A stretch of 64,000 bases of DNA from NCBI GenBank assembly GCA_900550445.1, contig URSF01000003.1, positions 1 through 64,000 on the forward strand, written 5' to 3'. Below are positions 42,275 through 51,349 of the stretch, one piece after another; the first letter of the stretch is position 1, and each line of letters opens with the position of its first letter. A program made the position numbers and the translations under genes. The stretch is from an uncultured Rhodospirillaceae bacterium. Its GTDB lineage: Bacteria > Pseudomonadota > Alphaproteobacteria > CAAGCB01 > CAG-977. The notes under the pieces were generated by a model that was not told the DNA's origin, ran no database searches, and was given only the letters and a program-made list of their open reading frames with translations.

Positions 42275-43729
42275 TTAAGCGTCCAGTTTCTTCTTAACCA
42301 GCTCATTTAACATTGCCGGATTAGCCTTGCCTTGCGAAGCACGCATCGTCTGTCCGACGAACCAACCCAGCAACTTTTCTTTGCCGCCTTTATACTCGGC
42401 GACTTTATCGGGATTGGCAGCCAAGACGTCATCAACCATTTTTTCAATCGCCGATGTGTCCGTTACCTGTTTCAAACCTTTTTCCTCAACGATTTCGTCC
42501 GGCGTTTTGCCTTCTTCAACCATAAAGGCAAACACGTCTTTGGCAATGCGCGAAGAAATCGTACCGTCGTTAATCAGATCAACCATACGTCCCAGATTTT
42601 CAGGCTTGACGGGGCTTTCGGCGATTGATTTACCCTGCTTGTTCAATACGGCGAACAAATCGCCCATAATATAGTTGGCGACTTTTTTCGCGTCATGCCC
42701 TTTGGCCGCGGCTTCAAAATAAACGGCGATATCCTTTTCCGCGACCAGCTGGCCGGCGTCATAAGCCGGAAGGCCGTATTCTTCGATAAAGCGTTTTTTC
42801 TTTGCGTCCGGCAGTTCGGGCATCTGTCCGCGCAGCCGTTCGATCATCGCATCGTCCAAAATCAACGGAATCAAATCCGGATCATAGAAATAACGGTAAT
42901 CCACCGCTGTTTCTTTGGAACGCATGGATTTTGTTTCGCCCTTGACGGAATCGAATTTACGCGTTTCCTGAACGACTTTGCCGCCGCTTTCGATTAATTC
43001 GACTTGACGCATGGCTTCGTATTCAATCGCCTGCATGACGAAACGGATCGAATTGACGTTTTTGATTTCCGCGCGCGTGCCGAACGGTTCGCCCGGACGA
43101 TGCACGGAAACATTCGCGTCGCAGCGCATCGATCCTTCGTCCATATTACCGTCGCAAGAACCGATATAGCGCACGATCGAGCGCAGCTTGCGCAGATAGG
43201 CGCCCGCTTCTTCCGGCGAACGAATGTCCGGACGCGACACGATTTCCATCAGCGCGACGCCCGCGCGGTTCAAATCGACAAAAGATTTGCTGGGGTGCTG
43301 ATCGTGCATCAGCTTGCCCGCGTCCTGTTCCAAATGCAGACGTTCGATACCGATGCGTCGCGTTTCGCCGTTTTCCAGATCAACGTCAATATAACCGTCG
43401 GAAATAATCGGGTGATCGGACTGCGAAATCTGATACCCGTTCGGCAGGTCGGCATAGTAATAGTTTTTACGGGCGAAAATGGATTTTTTGTTGATCGTCG
43501 CGTTCAGACCGAACCCCGTGCGCACCGCCTGTTCAACGCATTCATGGTTGATTACGGGCAGCATGCCGGGAAATCCCGCGTCAACAAAGCTGACTTGCGT
43601 ATTGGCTTCCGCGCCGAAAGCCGTCGCCGCGCCGGAAAACAACTTGGCTTTGGAAATGACTTCACAGTGGACTTCCAGCCCGATAACGACTTCCCAATCG
43701 CCCGTTTCACCTTTAATGATATAAGACAT
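42275..43729 (-). CDS. gatB: Asp-tRNA(Asn)/Glu-tRNA(Gln) amidotransferase subunit B
   Basis: This protein of about 484 residues binds the misacylated tRNA in GatCAB. The start MSYIIKGETGDWEVVIGLEV is standard, followed by GLEVHCEV, ANTQVSFVDAGFPGMLPVIN and RKNYYYADLPNGYQISQ. The C-terminal YqeY-like tail domain is present (FVGQTMRASQGKANPAMLNE). ATG 43729 follows AGGAAA. An upstream in-frame start at 43819 would lie inside gatA and is rejected. The gene starts one base after the gatA stop. Confidence 0.96.
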   Translation of the reverse strand: MSYIIKGETGDWEVVIGLEVHCEVISKAKLFSGAATAFGAEANTQVSFVDAGFPGMLPVINHECVEQAVRTGFGLNATINKKSIFARKNYYYADLPNGYQISQSDHPIISDGYIDVDLENGETRRIGIERLHLEQDAGKLMHDQHPSKSFVDLNRAGVALMEIVSRPDIRSPEEAGAYLRKLRSIVRYIGSCDGNMDEGSMRCDANVSVHRPGEPFGTRAEIKNVNSIRFVMQAIEYEAMRQVELIESGGKVVQETRKFDSVKGETKSMRSKETAVDYRYFYDPDLIPLILDDAMIERLRGQMPELPDAKKKRFIEEYGLPAYDAGQLVAEKDIAVYFEAAAKGHDAKKVANYIMGDLFAVLNKQGKSIAESPVKPENLGRMVDLINDGTISSRIAKDVFAFMVEEGKTPDEIVEEKGLKQVTDTSAIEKMVDDVLAANPDKVAEYKGGKEKLLGWFVGQTMRASQGKANPAMLNELVKKKLDA

Positions 43730-43730
43730 A

Positions 43731-45221
43731 TTATTTTCCTCCCACGCGCAAAGGACGAACCGGCATGCCGGACATTGATTCAATCGCTCCGGCGACGCGC
43801 AAAACAGTTTCTTCCGCAAATGAATTTCCGATGACTTGCAGCCCGATCGGCAGACCGTTGACTTCCGACGTTCCCGCCGGGACGCATACCGCCGGCAGTC
43901 CTGCCAGAGAAGACGGCACCGTAAATACGTCGTACAGCTGCATTTTCAAAGGGTCGCTTGTGCTGTCGTCGTCTTTGCCGAACGCCGTTTCAGGCGCGGC
44001 CGGAGCCAAAATAACGTCCACCTTTTTATAAGCTTCGGCAAATTCATGACACAACAGACGACGGACTTTCTGCGCTTTCAGATAGCAGGTTTCGTAATAT
44101 CCTTCCAGCAAAATGCAGGTGCCGATCATAATGCGGCGTTTGACTTCTTTCCCGAAGCCTTCGGTACGCGTGTTCGTGTACATTTCGTCCAGGCTTTTCC
44201 CGTCAACGCGCAGGCCGTATTTCACCCCGTCGTAACGCGCCAGATTCGACGACGCTTCCGCCGGCGCGATCAGGTAATACGTCGGCAAGGCGTACTGCGT
44301 CGAAGGCAGAGAAATATCGACGATTTCCGCGCCGGCCGCTTTTAATTTGTCCGCCATGGCTTCCCAGACGTGACGCACGTCGGCGTTCAGCCCTTTATCA
44401 GGATTGTATTCGCGCGGAATCCCGATACGCAGCCCTTTCACATCGCCTGTCAAAGCTTTTTCATAATTCGGTACAGGAACGTTGGCCGAAGTTGAATCTT
44501 TCGGATCAAAGCCGGCCATAGCTTCCAGCATAATCGCGGTGTCGCGCACGGTACGGGTCATTGTCCCCGCCTGATCCAGCGAAGAAGCAAAAGCGACCAT
44601 GCCCCAGCGCGAACAGCGGCCGTACGTCGGTTTGCACCCGACAATCCCGCAGAAAGACGCCGGCGTGCGGATCGACCCGCCCGTATCCGACCCCGTCGCG
44701 GCCATGCACAGCCCTGCGGCGACGGCGGCGGCAGACCCGCCCGAAGACCCGCCGGGAATTAAAAACTTGTCCGGGTTTGTTTTATCTTTGTGCGGATTGC
44801 GCACCGCTCCGTAATAACTGGTCAGGTTAGCCGTCCCCATGGCGAATTCGTCCATGTTGGTTTTGCCCAGCATGACGGAACCTTCGTCTTCCAGCTTTTG
44901 CGAAACCGTAGATTCATAAGGGGGAACAAAACCGTCCAGAATATGAGAGCAAGCCGTCGTCCGCACGCCTTTGGTACAATACAGGTCTTTCATGCCAACG
45001 GGAATGCCTTCCATTTTTCCGGCAGCGCCTTTTGCGCGGCGTTCATCGGATCTGCGCGCGCGTTCCAATGCGATTTCCGGCGTTTCCAAAACATAAGCGT
45101 TTAATTCGCGGGCTTTTTCCATTTCCTTTAAATGCGCCTGCGTCAATTCAACGGCGGAAAATTCTTTTTTAGCCAGCCCGTCCAGAGCTTCGGCAATCGT
45201 CAATTCAACTAAATCGGTCAT
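43731..45221 (-). CDS. gatA: Asp/Glu-tRNA amidotransferase subunit A (amidase)
   Basis: This 496-residue amidase-signature enzyme releases ammonia from glutamine. The Ser-cisSer-Lys triad lies in GIPVGMKDLYCTKG (Lys), GGSSGGSAAAVAAGL (cis-Ser) and GSDTGGSIRTPASFCG (nucleophile Ser). The length is normal. The order gatC-gatA-gatB is compact, with only three bases between gatC and gatA. Confidence 0.96.
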   Translation of the reverse strand: MTDLVELTIAEALDGLAKKEFSAVELTQAHLKEMEKARELNAYVLETPEIALERARRSDERRAKGAAGKMEGIPVGMKDLYCTKGVRTTACSHILDGFVPPYESTVSQKLEDEGSVMLGKTNMDEFAMGTANLTSYYGAVRNPHKDKTNPDKFLIPGGSSGGSAAAVAAGLCMAATGSDTGGSIRTPASFCGIVGCKPTYGRCSRWGMVAFASSLDQAGTMTRTVRDTAIMLEAMAGFDPKDSTSANVPVPNYEKALTGDVKGLRIGIPREYNPDKGLNADVRHVWEAMADKLKAAGAEIVDISLPSTQYALPTYYLIAPAEASSNLARYDGVKYGLRVDGKSLDEMYTNTRTEGFGKEVKRRIMIGTCILLEGYYETCYLKAQKVRRLLCHEFAEAYKKVDVILAPAAPETAFGKDDDSTSDPLKMQLYDVFTVPSSLAGLPAVCVPAGTSEVNGLPIGLQVIGNSFAEETVLRVAGAIESMSGMPVRPLRVGGK

Positions 45222-45224
45222 CGT

Positions 45225-45515
45225 TTACTCCACCACTTTGGGAACCAGGAAATAACCGTCCATGGATTCGGGGGCGTTTGCCAAAATTTCATCGCGGATA
45301 TTGCCGTCGGTGATAACGTCGTCGCGTTCGCGCAGCTTCATGTCTTCCACAACTGAATTCATCGGCAGAACGCCGTCGGTATCAACGTCCTTTAACTGAT
45401 CGACCCAGCCCAAGATTTTTGTCAGTTCGCCGACCATTTCGTCCATATTTTCTTCCGGGATTCGCAAACGTGACAGAATCCCCAGTCTTTTGACCATTTC
45501 CCTGTCGATTGACAT
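45225..45515 (-). CDS. gatC: Asp/Glu-tRNA amidotransferase subunit C
   Basis: This protein of about 96 residues starts MSIDREMVKRLGILSRLRIP with the typical ELTKILGWVDQL and DGVLPMNSV motifs, and ends GYFLVPKVVE. It bridges GatA and GatB. ATG 45515 with AGGAG upstream is chosen; longer in-frame starts extend into non-coding DNA. Confidence 0.94.
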   Translation of the reverse strand: MSIDREMVKRLGILSRLRIPEENMDEMVGELTKILGWVDQLKDVDTDGVLPMNSVVEDMKLRERDDVITDGNIRDEILANAPESMDGYFLVPKVVE

Positions 45516-45620
45516 AGGTATACTTGCTCCTGTATTACTAAAAAAACAAACTTTACAGAAAGTAGCATTTACAGTGCGCGACGGCAAGTCCAAACCCGTT
45601 TTTCCCGACAGTTTTTTATT

Positions 45621-46271
45621 TCAGCCCGCCGTTTGTTTTTCCCTGCCGGAACGCAGATAAATCAAAGGAATGCTGAAAAGCGAGATCAAATACTTTACCG
45701 CGAAGTTAAACAAAAAAATCTGCCAGACGATCTCCCAGGCATACGTTCCGGCAAAAGCGCCGACGCAGAAAACGGCGTTGTCAATGGGAATACTGACGGA
45801 GTTGCTGGCTAAGACGCGCCCCCATTTATGTTTTTCCCGGAACCGTTTTTCAAACATGTGATAAATTTCCGTATCGGCCAGCTCGCTGGTCAGCTGAGCC
45901 AGCAAAGAAAACACGACGATGCGCCACACCGGCGCCAGACATTCGTCAAAAGCCGCCGAGGCCGGCGACGACGGATCCGAAGCGAACAAAGCGATAAACG
46001 CAAAATAGCCGGTCATCAGCAAATTAATCAAAACGGCGGAATAAATGCAGCGTTTCGTCAGTTCCTTTCCCAGTTCGCGGTGCACCAGATCGCGCAATGT
46101 AAAGCTCAGCGGATACAAAAACACGCCCATATCGACGGCGTAATTAAAAACCAGCCCGACCTTAATGCTGCTGATATTGGAAACCAGCTGAACGGCCAGA
46201 TACGACAAAGCGACAAACAAAGCGGTATTACTCATTGAATTTACCCGGAAAAAATTTTGTTTCTTGTACAT
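45621..46271 (-). CDS. Queuosine-precursor transporter, YhhQ/VUT family
   Basis: This membrane protein of about 216 residues has six helices. Family features are ALSYLAVQLVSNISSIKVGL, VDMGVFLYPLSFTLRDLVHR, LTSELADTEIYHMF and NSVSIPIDNAVFCVGAFAG. YhhQ proteins import preQ0/preQ1 for queuosine modification of tRNA. The start is uncertain: ATG 46271 is taken, but ATG 46235 (MSNTALF) also fits and neither has a clear RBS. Confidence 0.85.
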   Translation of the reverse strand: MYKKQNFFRVNSMSNTALFVALSYLAVQLVSNISSIKVGLVFNYAVDMGVFLYPLSFTLRDLVHRELGKELTKRCIYSAVLINLLMTGYFAFIALFASDPSSPASAAFDECLAPVWRIVVFSLLAQLTSELADTEIYHMFEKRFREKHKWGRVLASNSVSIPIDNAVFCVGAFAGTYAWEIVWQIFLFNFAVKYLISLFSIPLIYLRSGREKQTAG

Positions 46272-46322
46272 CAAAAACGATTTGATTAAAAATACTTTGT
46301 TTAATTACAAAAGGATTTTCTC

Positions 46323-46784
46323 ATGCCCTCTTTTTCTTTCGACGCTTTTTTATCCTCAGTTCCCCGCGGCACGTCGCTGGCCGGTCTGGACATCGGCGCG
46401 AAAACGATCGGCGTGGCCGTGTCGGATACTTTATGGCTGACGGCGACGCCGTTAAAAACGATTTTCAGAAAAAGCTTTCAGTATGACATGAACGAATTGT
46501 CCGCTTTGCTCAAAGGCCGGGAAATCGGCGGTTTTATTTCCGGACTGCCGCTGCAAATGAACGGAGAAGAAGGAACGCAGGCCGCCTATACGCGCGAACA
46601 GGCGCAAAAAATCGCGGATTATTTTCAAAAGCCCGTTTATTTTCAGGACGAACGCCTTTCTTCCGCCGCCGTGGAACGCGTTATGATCGGCGCGTATGAC
46701 ATGAGCCGCAAAAAACGCAGAGAAAAGCTGGACGCCGGCGCGGCAGCCTTTATTTTACAAAGCTTTCTGGACAAAGTCCGCTGA
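46323..46784 (+). CDS. ruvX: Putative pre-16S rRNA nuclease / Holliday junction resolvase RuvX
   Basis: This 153-residue YqgF-family protein has the RNase H-like motif SLAGLDIGAKTIGVAVSD, the middle GGFISGLPLQMNGEEG, VYFQDERLSSAAVERVM and the final Asp in KLDAGAAAFILQSFLD. It matures the 16S 5' end in E. coli. Monocistronic here. Confidence 0.93.
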   Translation: MPSFSFDAFLSSVPRGTSLAGLDIGAKTIGVAVSDTLWLTATPLKTIFRKSFQYDMNELSALLKGREIGGFISGLPLQMNGEEGTQAAYTREQAQKIADYFQKPVYFQDERLSSAAVERVMIGAYDMSRKKRREKLDAGAAAFILQSFLDKVR

Positions 46785-46795
46785 ACGCCCCGTTT

Positions 46796-47797
46796 TTACC
46801 TGCCGCGCCGGGCCGCCATCAGCTTGGCCGCTGCCGCCGCAGACACGGACGCGTTTGAATTTGCCGGTTTTTGTTTTTGCGCTTTCAATTCCTCGCGCAA
46901 AGGCAAAGACTGATACGTTTTATCCTCTTCCAGATTAAATCCGTTTTTGCGGATCATAAAGGCCTGCCGACATTTTTTCAAAGTCGATTCCGTAATCGCC
47001 AGTTTTTCGGGCTGTTCCAAAACGTCCGGATTATCCGACCAATAACATTTTCCGGCGGGATCGCGGCAGACCGTTTCGACAATCTGTCTGGAAGTAATCG
47101 GCTTGACATAATACGTTTCCGGGTGATTGCGTTCGTCCCAGCTATAACTTAATCCGCCGTCGCGCAAATATCCGTATTCATAACGCAGCACCATTTCTTC
47201 GTTTTGATACCACCCTTCAAAACCGCCCTGCAACATTTTATGAGTGAACGGCGCTTTTTCATCGCTGCAAGCCGCCATAAATCCTTTAGCGATCAGCGGA
47301 ACGTCCGCTTCAAATTCATTCCACGGACCTTCGACGCCGTTTTGCTTCATTTCATAGCAAACGGCGCAGGACGCCGCTTCGGCGTCGGCTTCTTTCGCTC
47401 TGTGCGACATGACCGCCCCTTTAAACGTATAATGATTGCAGTCGCTGTCGATACCGTTGGAAAACTGCTGCACGTGACGCGCTTCATGCCCGATAATCTG
47501 CATCAGCTGATTGTCCGAAAAACAACAGTTCAAAGATAATATCTTTGTTGATTCGCTGACCATTCCGCCCCAGCCGCAGGCGCCGAACATAGCGATCTGG
47601 TAGCCTTCTTTGGCGACGTTTTCCAACAGTTCCCGGCCCAAAGGCGAATTTTCGGCCACCGTATTGATAATATGAATAGCCCGCCGCTTATTGTTTCCGT
47701 AACAACGGCTGATATCAATCGGGATCAGCAGCTCTTCACATTGATCCGCGTTTTCAGGTTTCCGGGTGCCGGAAGCGCCGCTTAAAGTTTCAGTCAT
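46796..47797 (-). CDS. HExxH metallopeptidase-like protein, paralogue 1, RGR ending
   Basis: This protein of about 333 residues has no signal peptide. The zinc motif is QIIGHEARHVQQF (HEARH, about 104-108), with a downstream KEADAEA supplying a possible third ligand (Glu136), as in gluzincins. It is homologous to the proteins at 48905 and 49806 along its length, with a shared pattern of motif, EADA, then an ExxG or E-K segment near a Trp-Tyr (GGFEGWYQNEE). The C-terminus is Ala-rich and ends AARRGR. ATG 47797 is preferred over 47806 on RBS spacing (AAAGG). The family may be the putative metallopeptidases filed as DUF6782; this was not checked. Confidence 0.72.
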   Translation of the reverse strand: MTETLSGASGTRKPENADQCEELLIPIDISRCYGNNKRRAIHIINTVAENSPLGRELLENVAKEGYQIAMFGACGWGGMVSESTKILSLNCCFSDNQLMQIIGHEARHVQQFSNGIDSDCNHYTFKGAVMSHRAKEADAEAASCAVCYEMKQNGVEGPWNEFEADVPLIAKGFMAACSDEKAPFTHKMLQGGFEGWYQNEEMVLRYEYGYLRDGGLSYSWDERNHPETYYVKPITSRQIVETVCRDPAGKCYWSDNPDVLEQPEKLAITESTLKKCRQAFMIRKNGFNLEEDKTYQSLPLREELKAQKQKPANSNASVSAAAAAKLMAARRGR

Positions 47798-47970
47798 AAA
47801 AAACATCGCCTTTGTCGTTTATTTAAAATTTGCTTTATTCTATACAAACATCTTTCCTCAGGCAAAGGAAAAACATCGCCCGGCGGCTATATTTTCCCGC
47901 CATAAAGCCGTCTTGCCCCCATAAAAAAAAGCTGGCACTTTCAAATAAAACAAAACGGCAAGGAGCAGAT

Positions 47971-48879
47971 ATGTTCAAAAAACTTTACCAGTTTATCCGG
48001 CGTTTTACACTGCCGATCATCGTTTTTTTGTTTCTGGTTTACTGCTTTTCCGACAAAAGCCTCTGGACCGATTTCAACGGTTACGTCGCTTCTTTCAGAG
48101 TCCCGATCCGCCAGGGCGTTTTGGCCGTTATGCTTTTTTTATCCATAACGTATATTCTGCGCCTGATTCGCGACGCTTTCATGCCGCGCCTGTTCAACCA
48201 TTTGCATTTTAACAATAATACCGAAAGTTCGGCAACGTCAATCGTCGGTTATATTTCCGTTTTAATCGCCGGACTGATTTCCCTGTCGGTTTTAGGCGTA
48301 AACCTGAAAAGCCTCGGTTTGCTGATCAGCGCGTTGTCGGTCGGTCTGGGCTTCGGCCTGCAGCACGTGGTGAATAATTTCATTTCCGGAATTTTAATTT
48401 TATTTGAACGTCCCTTCCGGATCGGCGACTGGATCGTTCTTAATGACAAAGAAGGCATCGTGCGTAAAATCAATATCCGGTCAACCGAACTGGAAACATT
48501 TGACAAAGCGCTGATTATCATTCCGAACGCGGATATTATTTCCGGCGTATTGACAAACTGGACGTTGACGGATTCCAAAGGCCGGCTGCTCATCAATGTC
48601 GGCGTCGGATACGATTCCGATTTGGAAAAAGTGCTGCAACTGGCCGTCAGCATAATTAAAAACGATCCTCGGATTCTTTCGGATCCGCCGGCCTCCGCGA
48701 TCGTCACTTCATTTGACGACAGCAGCATCGAGATTCAACTGCGGTGTTATATCAGCAACGTTATGCAGCGTTCCGTTGTCAAAAGCGACCTGATGATCCG
48801 GCTGCAAAAAACATTTAACGATAACGGAATAGATATTCCTTTTCCGCAAAGAGTCGTACAAATGCTGCCCGAAAAATAA
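47971..48879 (+). CDS. Small-conductance mechanosensitive channel (MscS family)
   Basis: This protein of about 302 residues starts at ATG 47971 behind AAGGAG. It has two N-terminal helices, then the MscS core: ISALSVGLGFGLQHVVNNFI (pore helix), ILFERPFRIGDWIVLNDKEG and VRKINIRSTELETFDKALII, followed by the beta domain PNADIISGVLTNWT. It releases solutes on osmotic downshock. Flanked by two HExxH genes on the opposite strand. Confidence 0.92.
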   Translation: MFKKLYQFIRRFTLPIIVFLFLVYCFSDKSLWTDFNGYVASFRVPIRQGVLAVMLFLSITYILRLIRDAFMPRLFNHLHFNNNTESSATSIVGYISVLIAGLISLSVLGVNLKSLGLLISALSVGLGFGLQHVVNNFISGILILFERPFRIGDWIVLNDKEGIVRKINIRSTELETFDKALIIIPNADIISGVLTNWTLTDSKGRLLINVGVGYDSDLEKVLQLAVSIIKNDPRILSDPPASAIVTSFDDSSIEIQLRCYISNVMQRSVVKSDLMIRLQKTFNDNGIDIPFPQRVVQMLPEK

Positions 48880-48905
48880 AGACCGGATTTTCCGGTCTTT
48901 TTATT
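48879..48905. terminator. Bidirectional terminator between mscS and the HExxH gene
   Basis: The stem AAAGACCGGA / TCCGGTCTTT with a 3-base loop is followed by a T-rich stretch in both directions. The genes are convergent. Confidence 0.8.
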
Positions 48906-49804
48906 TAACGTCCTCTGATCGCCGCGGCCGCTTTTAATAAGACGGGCGAAGGCGCTTTTTGTTTTTGTTCGTTTCTGACCGGCAGCTTTGCAACCGATTT
49001 ATCACCGGTCTGCGCCATCATTTCCTTGCCTTTATCCGACACGGCCATATTTTCGGCGCGGTCAAAAAACGCTGCGGAAATATACGGCTGACCGTTATGC
49101 AGACAAACCGACGCCAGCTGTTCGTTGGAAACCGCCGCTTCCTTTTTCACCGAATTAAAATCTTTCTTTTTTTGTTCCGAATTCATGCGGATCTGCGCCA
49201 CATACTGCTTTTCATAAGCTTCCTGATAATTCTTATAACCGTACCACGCCTGAAAAGACGCACGCATCGCTTTTGTTTCATCGCCGGATTTTTCCATTTC
49301 CCCGACATAAGCCCGCATCATCGGCGTTTCCATTTCTTTTTCAAAAACCTGCGGATATTCGTCTTTCATCTGATAAGCGAAAGCCGCCTGATGCGCGCAG
49401 GCGTCCGCTTCCAGCGCGCGGTTCAATTTAATGAAATCATACGCGTTCAGACTGCCGATAAAATCCGTTGTTTTGTCTTGGCCGCTGATTTTATTGATCC
49501 GTTCGACCTGACGGATATGCGTACATTCATGAATTAAAATCGGCGCCAGCTCCATCTGACGGCGGTAAGAATCCAGCCGCACGACCTTGCGGTCATAATC
49601 GCACGCGCCATTAACACCGAACATGGCTTCGTACATATAGGAATATCCCTGAAAGGCCACGGCATTCATTGTTTCCTGCCCTTTGGGAAACTGATAGGCG
49701 ATATTCAGCAGACTGGTGAAATTTTCACGATCCGCCCCGCCCAAAGCATAAATCGAATTATTAAGCTTTGCAAAGCATTCAAAATTGGATTTTTGATCCG
49801 GCAT
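48905..49804 (-). CDS. HExxH metallopeptidase-like protein, paralogue 2, RGR ending
   Basis: This 299-residue protein has motif PILIHECTHIRQVER (HECTH, 92-96) and ALEADACAHQAAFAYQMK (possible third ligand Glu132). MRAYVGEMEKSGDETKAMRA and ASFQAWYGYKNYQEAY match paralogue 3 closely. It has no signal peptide and ends LLKAAAAIRGR. It lies one base from paralogue 3 on the same strand, so the pair is cotranscribed. The substrate is unknown. Confidence 0.72.
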   Translation of the reverse strand: MPDQKSNFECFAKLNNSIYALGGADRENFTSLLNIAYQFPKGQETMNAVAFQGYSYMYEAMFGVNGACDYDRKVVRLDSYRRQMELAPILIHECTHIRQVERINKISGQDKTTDFIGSLNAYDFIKLNRALEADACAHQAAFAYQMKDEYPQVFEKEMETPMMRAYVGEMEKSGDETKAMRASFQAWYGYKNYQEAYEKQYVAQIRMNSEQKKKDFNSVKKEAAVSNEQLASVCLHNGQPYISAAFFDRAENMAVSDKGKEMMAQTGDKSVAKLPVRNEQKQKAPSPVLLKAAAAIRGR

Positions 49805-49805
49805 T

Positions 49806-50804
49806 TTATCGTCCCCTTTGATTTATCGCTGCCGACACGACAGCCTGTTTATTTCCGGATTTTTCCGGCGGAGCCGTCAATTCCCCTTTTTTATTGCGCA
49901 GACACATCGACCAAACGGATCGGTCAGGCTTTGCCCCCGGAACGGACGCGGCATAATCGTCGATCATGGCGGAAATTTCTTTTTGATCCGACTGTTTAAT
50001 GGAAAACGGCCGGCCGCTGTTTAAATCATCTGCGGTCATATACGGCTTTCCTTTATAGCAGCACATTTTCAAAACGTCCGCGACGGGATATTCCTTTGAA
50101 AAGCAGTCGGGATCCTTTTCTTTTTTGGCATATTCGGCGATCCGTTTAAACCCGTCCTTGTGCCATTTGTCGTAATAGTCGCGGTAATAGTCGCATTCAT
50201 ACCATGCGGCGAAACAGGCCTGCATCGCTTTTCTTTCGTCATGGGACTTTTCCATTTCCCCGACATAAGCGTGAAACATCGGCAATCCGGTTTCCTTTGC
50301 CTTTTCATAAACGTTCGGCATGATCTCCTTGCATTCGTAAACGAAAGCCATTTCATGCGCGACGGCGTCAGCCTCTATCGCGCGGTGCATTCTGAGCGAC
50401 GAAGCGACTTGCGTATGTTCGTAATTCGGCCTGTTTTCGCTTTCCCTGGAATACTGAATGGCGTGGCGGCCCTCGTGCACGGCGGTTTGAAGCATATATT
50501 CAAACCCGAACGACGGGTTGATCACGACTTTTTTCTGATTCGGCGCGCAGAAGCCGCCGAAATTTCCTTTTTCAAACGCGAAAGAATACCCCAGCTTTGA
50601 CAGCGTCGTCAGCGTTTCGCGGCCTTTTTTGGTTTTCATTACGGAATCAATGATTTCTTCAAACAAAATTTCTTCTTTTACCGCGTTTTTCGCATCAGAG
50701 GCCGTAAAAGCTTTTGTCAAAACCTTTTTTGCCTTTTGCGCCGCGCGGCCGCAGGCATACTTTTTGTACGATTTCTGCGTAAATCCGGCAACCGTTTCAG
50801 CCAT
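49806..50804 (-). CDS. HExxH metallopeptidase-like protein, paralogue 3, RGR ending
   Basis: This 332-residue protein has motif QTAVHEGRHAIQYSRE (HEGRH, 110-114) and AIEADAVAHEMAFVYECK (Glu144). FHAYVGEMEKSHDERKAMQA and CFAAWYECDYYRDYY parallel paralogue 2. The C-terminus is VSAAINQRGR. The basic N-terminal 30 residues (KSYKKYACGRAAQKAKKVL) are not a signal peptide. RBS AGGGGA. Likely the first gene of a two-gene unit with paralogue 2. Confidence 0.72.
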   Translation of the reverse strand: MAETVAGFTQKSYKKYACGRAAQKAKKVLTKAFTASDAKNAVKEEILFEEIIDSVMKTKKGRETLTTLSKLGYSFAFEKGNFGGFCAPNQKKVVINPSFGFEYMLQTAVHEGRHAIQYSRESENRPNYEHTQVASSLRMHRAIEADAVAHEMAFVYECKEIMPNVYEKAKETGLPMFHAYVGEMEKSHDERKAMQACFAAWYECDYYRDYYDKWHKDGFKRIAEYAKKEKDPDCFSKEYPVADVLKMCCYKGKPYMTADDLNSGRPFSIKQSDQKEISAMIDDYAASVPGAKPDRSVWSMCLRNKKGELTAPPEKSGNKQAVVSAAINQRGR

Positions 50805-50845
50805 AAGAATCCCCTTTTCTTCAAAGAACGGTATCAGGATATCAT

Positions 50846-51328
50846 TTATTGGACAGTTGTCAATTCATTTTTGTCCAGATTTTCTCTGCCTATTTGTTCT
50901 GCACACGCTTTTTTCAAAGCCTCCGCCCCGTTTTCGGAAACAAGAACGCCGTTGACAAAAATCCGGCCTTCTTTGATTTCAACTCTGGCGACGGGAATAA
51001 ATCCGAATTCCAGATCGGAATTCCAAAATCCGAAATCTTTTTTCAAATCCAGAAAAACCGGCAGAGTCAGCGTCGTCAGATCAGGCGAGGTTACGGGAAC
51101 GCCGCCGTTTATATCCGCCGGCGCGACACGATTTCCCGTTGCACTTAACGTTGAATCCGTTCCCAAATCCGCCGGCGCGACGGACCGTCCGTCAGCGGAA
51201 ACACCGGGAACATAATCCGCACCGGGCACGGCCAACCTGTAACAATCCTGCGGCGATATTCTGATTTGAACGGGTTCCGCCCGCAAAACGGCCGGAAACA
51301 AACAAAGAAAAATCAAAATCCCTATCAT
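50846..51328 (-). CDS. Secreted hypothetical protein in the rnj operon
   Basis: This 160-residue protein has a signal peptide (MIGILIFLCLFPAVLRAEP, cleavage after RAE or LRA). A repeated SVAPADLG / RVAPADIN motif lies in the middle, in a low-complexity Thr/Asp-rich part (about 40-85). A compact C-terminal portion follows (GFWNSDLEFGFIPVARVEIK). Not recognised. It is 21 bases downstream of the RNase J gene and probably ends the nuo-birA-rnj transcript. Confidence 0.65.
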   Translation of the reverse strand: MIGILIFLCLFPAVLRAEPVQIRISPQDCYRLAVPGADYVPGVSADGRSVAPADLGTDSTLSATGNRVAPADINGGVPVTSPDLTTLTLPVFLDLKKDFGFWNSDLEFGFIPVARVEIKEGRIFVNGVLVSENGAEALKKACAEQIGRENLDKNELTTVQ

Positions 51329-51349
51329 ATCCCGGCTTTTCCTTTTTGA

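Noticed and set aside
43004..43834. 276-residue plus-strand ORF
   Set aside because: Fully antisense to gatB, whose motifs are unmistakable.
47890..47950. Second sigma-54-like site (TGGCAC near 47932) before mscS
   Set aside because: No GC element at the required 12-base spacing.
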